Assembly: GCA_946885765.1 (NCBI GenBank)
Contig: CAMPHD010000154.1
Coordinates: forward strand, 1 to 7,594
Length of the DNA stretch: 7,594 nucleotides
Direction of reading: 5' to 3'
From: an uncultured Thalassospira sp.
GTDB lineage: Bacteria > Pseudomonadota > Alphaproteobacteria > Rhodospirillales_A > Thalassospiraceae
In this document: positions 6,528 to 7,594 of the stretch, piece after piece
How the letters are laid out: each line of letters starts with the position of its first letter
How positions within the stretch are numbered: the first letter of the stretch is position 1
Notes under the pieces: generated by a model
Told to the model about the DNA's origin: nothing
The model's database searches: none
The model's input: only the letters and a program-made list of their open reading frames with translations
Made by a program: the position numbers and the translations under genes

Positions 6528-6557
6528 ATCGTACCCCTACATCCTGTGTTTTGTCAC
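6528..6557 (-). promoter_or_regulatory. Candidate promoter of the phoH leader
   Basis: On the minus strand GTGACA (6557-6552, five of six consensus bases) and TACGAT (6533-6528, four of six) are 18 bases apart. Transcription would start near 6521, about 20 bases before the AAGGAGG at 6500-6494. No other clear pair was seen between arsJ and phoH. Bases 6560-6641 are AT-rich, and I see no gene or strong arsJ terminator in them. Confidence 0.5.
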
Positions 6558-6641
6558 TGCTTTTTATCGGATTAAATTTAAGTGAAATCGGAAACTGAGT
6601 CTTTTCAGCGATTTATGCCGCATCTGCGAGATAATTTTTTT

Positions 6642-7594
6642 CTAATGCAGCCCTTTTGACGCCGTCGATTGGTGTTTTGGCAGGCCAAAACTGATCACCC
6701 AGCCGATCACAAGAAAGGCGGCCGAGACCACCAGACAGCCGACCAGACCCCCATACATATAGGCCAGTCCCGACAGGATGGTGCCGGTCAGTCGCCCGAC
6801 GGCATTGGACATGTAATAGAACCCGACATTCATCGCGACCCTGTCGCCATCGGCATAGGCAAGGATCAGATAGGAATGCAGTGATGAATTGACCGCAAAC
6901 ACCAGCCCGAAGATCATCAATCCGCCCAGAACGGTGATTTCGGGCGAGATATCAAACTGCACGGCAGCCGCAATGCCCGCCGTTACGATGATCAGGGCGA
7001 AAATCCACAGGCGCGCACTTTGACCATCCGGGGTGCCATTGGGGGGGCGGGTACCGGCGCGCAGGATTTTCGGCGCAACCGTCTGGATGAAGCCATAGCC
7101 GATCACCCAAAGCGCCATATAGGTGCCGACCTCGATATGGCCCCATCCAAGGTGCGTCGCCAGAAATACCGGAAGCCCGACGACAAACCAGATATCGCGC
7201 GACCCGAACAGGAACATGCGGGCGGCTGACAGCACATTGATCTTGCGATCTCTGGAAAAGACTTCGCGGAATTTGGGTTTTGCCTTGTTGGCGGGGGCGG
7301 ACATTTCAGGACCGATGGAAAGGGCAACCGCAATCAGGATGATGGTCAGCCCGGTTGCCATGGCAAGCAACGCCCCGCCAAAGCCAAGCCACGCCAAAAG
7401 CGCGCCCCCCATGAAAAACCCGGCCCCTTTCAGCGCATTTTTCGATCCGGTCAGAAGGGCGACCCAGCGAAACAGCGCACCGTTTGCATTTTCGGGCACC
7501 AGAACCCTGATTGCCGACTTGCTCGACATTTTGGTCAGGTCCTTGGCGACGCCCGATGCGGCTTGCAGACCCATGACATACGCAACCGATATCC
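6642..7594 (-). CDS. arsJ: ArsJ-type organoarsenical efflux MFS transporter, 5' end outside the window
   Basis: ArsJ exports 1-arseno-3-phosphoglycerate, the unstable product made when a dedicated glyceraldehyde-3-phosphate dehydrogenase uses arsenate, and so removes arsenate from the cell. The reading frame is open to the right edge: six in-frame codons (ISVAYV) precede the ATG at 7574, so that ATG is internal. About 316 residues are present of a usual 400 or so, and the first helices are missing. Family-typical segments, numbered from 7574, are AKDLTKMSSKSAIRVLVP (10-27), WVALLTGSKNALKGAGFF (37-54), KPKFREVFS (99-107), the INVLSAARMFLFGSRDIWFV run (112-131), ALWVIGYG (154-161), AVNSSLHSYLILAYADGD (227-244) and NVGFYYMSNAVGR (249-261). 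Eight or so membrane helices are visible. The order in known ars loci suggests a gapdh and arsR gene upstream, beyond the edge. The identification rests on remembered family sequence, not a search. Confidence 0.85.
   Translation of the reverse strand, partial: ISVAYVMGLQAASGVAKDLTKMSSKSAIRVLVPENANGALFRWVALLTGSKNALKGAGFFMGGALLAWLGFGGALLAMATGLTIILIAVALSIGPEMSAPANKAKPKFREVFSRDRKINVLSAARMFLFGSRDIWFVVGLPVFLATHLGWGHIEVGTYMALWVIGYGFIQTVAPKILRAGTRPPNGTPDGQSARLWIFALIIVTAGIAAAVQFDISPEITVLGGLMIFGLVFAVNSSLHSYLILAYADGDRVAMNVGFYYMSNAVGRLTGTILSGLAYMYGGLVGCLVVSAAFLVIGWVISFGLPKHQSTASKGLH

Noticed and set aside
6220..6598. Three overlapping plus-strand frames over the phoH start region
   Set aside because: They overlap the start of phoH or its leader in different frames, lack ribosome sites and have unlike, motif-free products. 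The minus-strand signals explain the region better.
1..7594. CRISPR arrays, insertion sequences, tRNA or rRNA genes, phage or defence genes
   Set aside because: No regularly spaced repeats, terminal inverted repeats with transposase, cloverleaf sequences or mobile-element proteins were seen on either strand.

Overview
The window looks like chromosomal DNA from an alphaproteobacterium. The CcmF/CcmI type of cytochrome c maturation, the short PhoH ATPase, the FieF-like cation transporter and the moderately high GC with strong third-position bias fit a Rhodospirillales-type marine genus such as Thalassospira. That assignment is an impression from protein style and was not tested.

Layout from left to right. 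A single-domain CheY-like response regulator lies on the minus strand (156-602), with a short G-rich repeat around its stop codon. A 358-base non-coding gap (603-960) carries its probable promoter and leader and the terminator of the next unit. The cytochrome c maturation pair ccmF-ccmI (961-4219, minus strand) is probably one transcript: CcmF is the haem ligation subunit and CcmI the apocytochrome chaperone. A 207-base divergent gap contains overlapping candidate -10 boxes for the two outward promoters. A cation diffusion facilitator (4427-5437, plus strand) converges on phoH and shares a probable two-way terminator with it. phoH (5540-6304, minus strand) is preceded by a 337-base leader region. 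That region holds a promoter-like pair, a strong Shine-Dalgarno, a possible 58-residue leader ORF ending 3 bases before phoH, and a terminator-like hairpin inside that ORF. The right edge is the 3' part of an arsJ-type organoarsenical exporter gene (6642 to the edge, minus strand), whose start lies outside the window.

How the genes work together. Only ccmF and ccmI share a clear process, covalent attachment of haem to c-type cytochromes at the periplasmic face of the inner membrane. The others are separate units: signalling, divalent metal export, an RNA-associated NTPase, and arsenate detoxification through export of 1-arseno-3-phosphoglycerate.

Most of the window is ordinary core genome. 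The items most worth a second look are the leader region of phoH, the replacement of the usual histidine by glutamine in the transport site of the metal exporter, the ccmF-ccmI junction that lacks ccmG and ccmH, and the arsJ fragment, which predicts an arsenic locus just beyond the edge.
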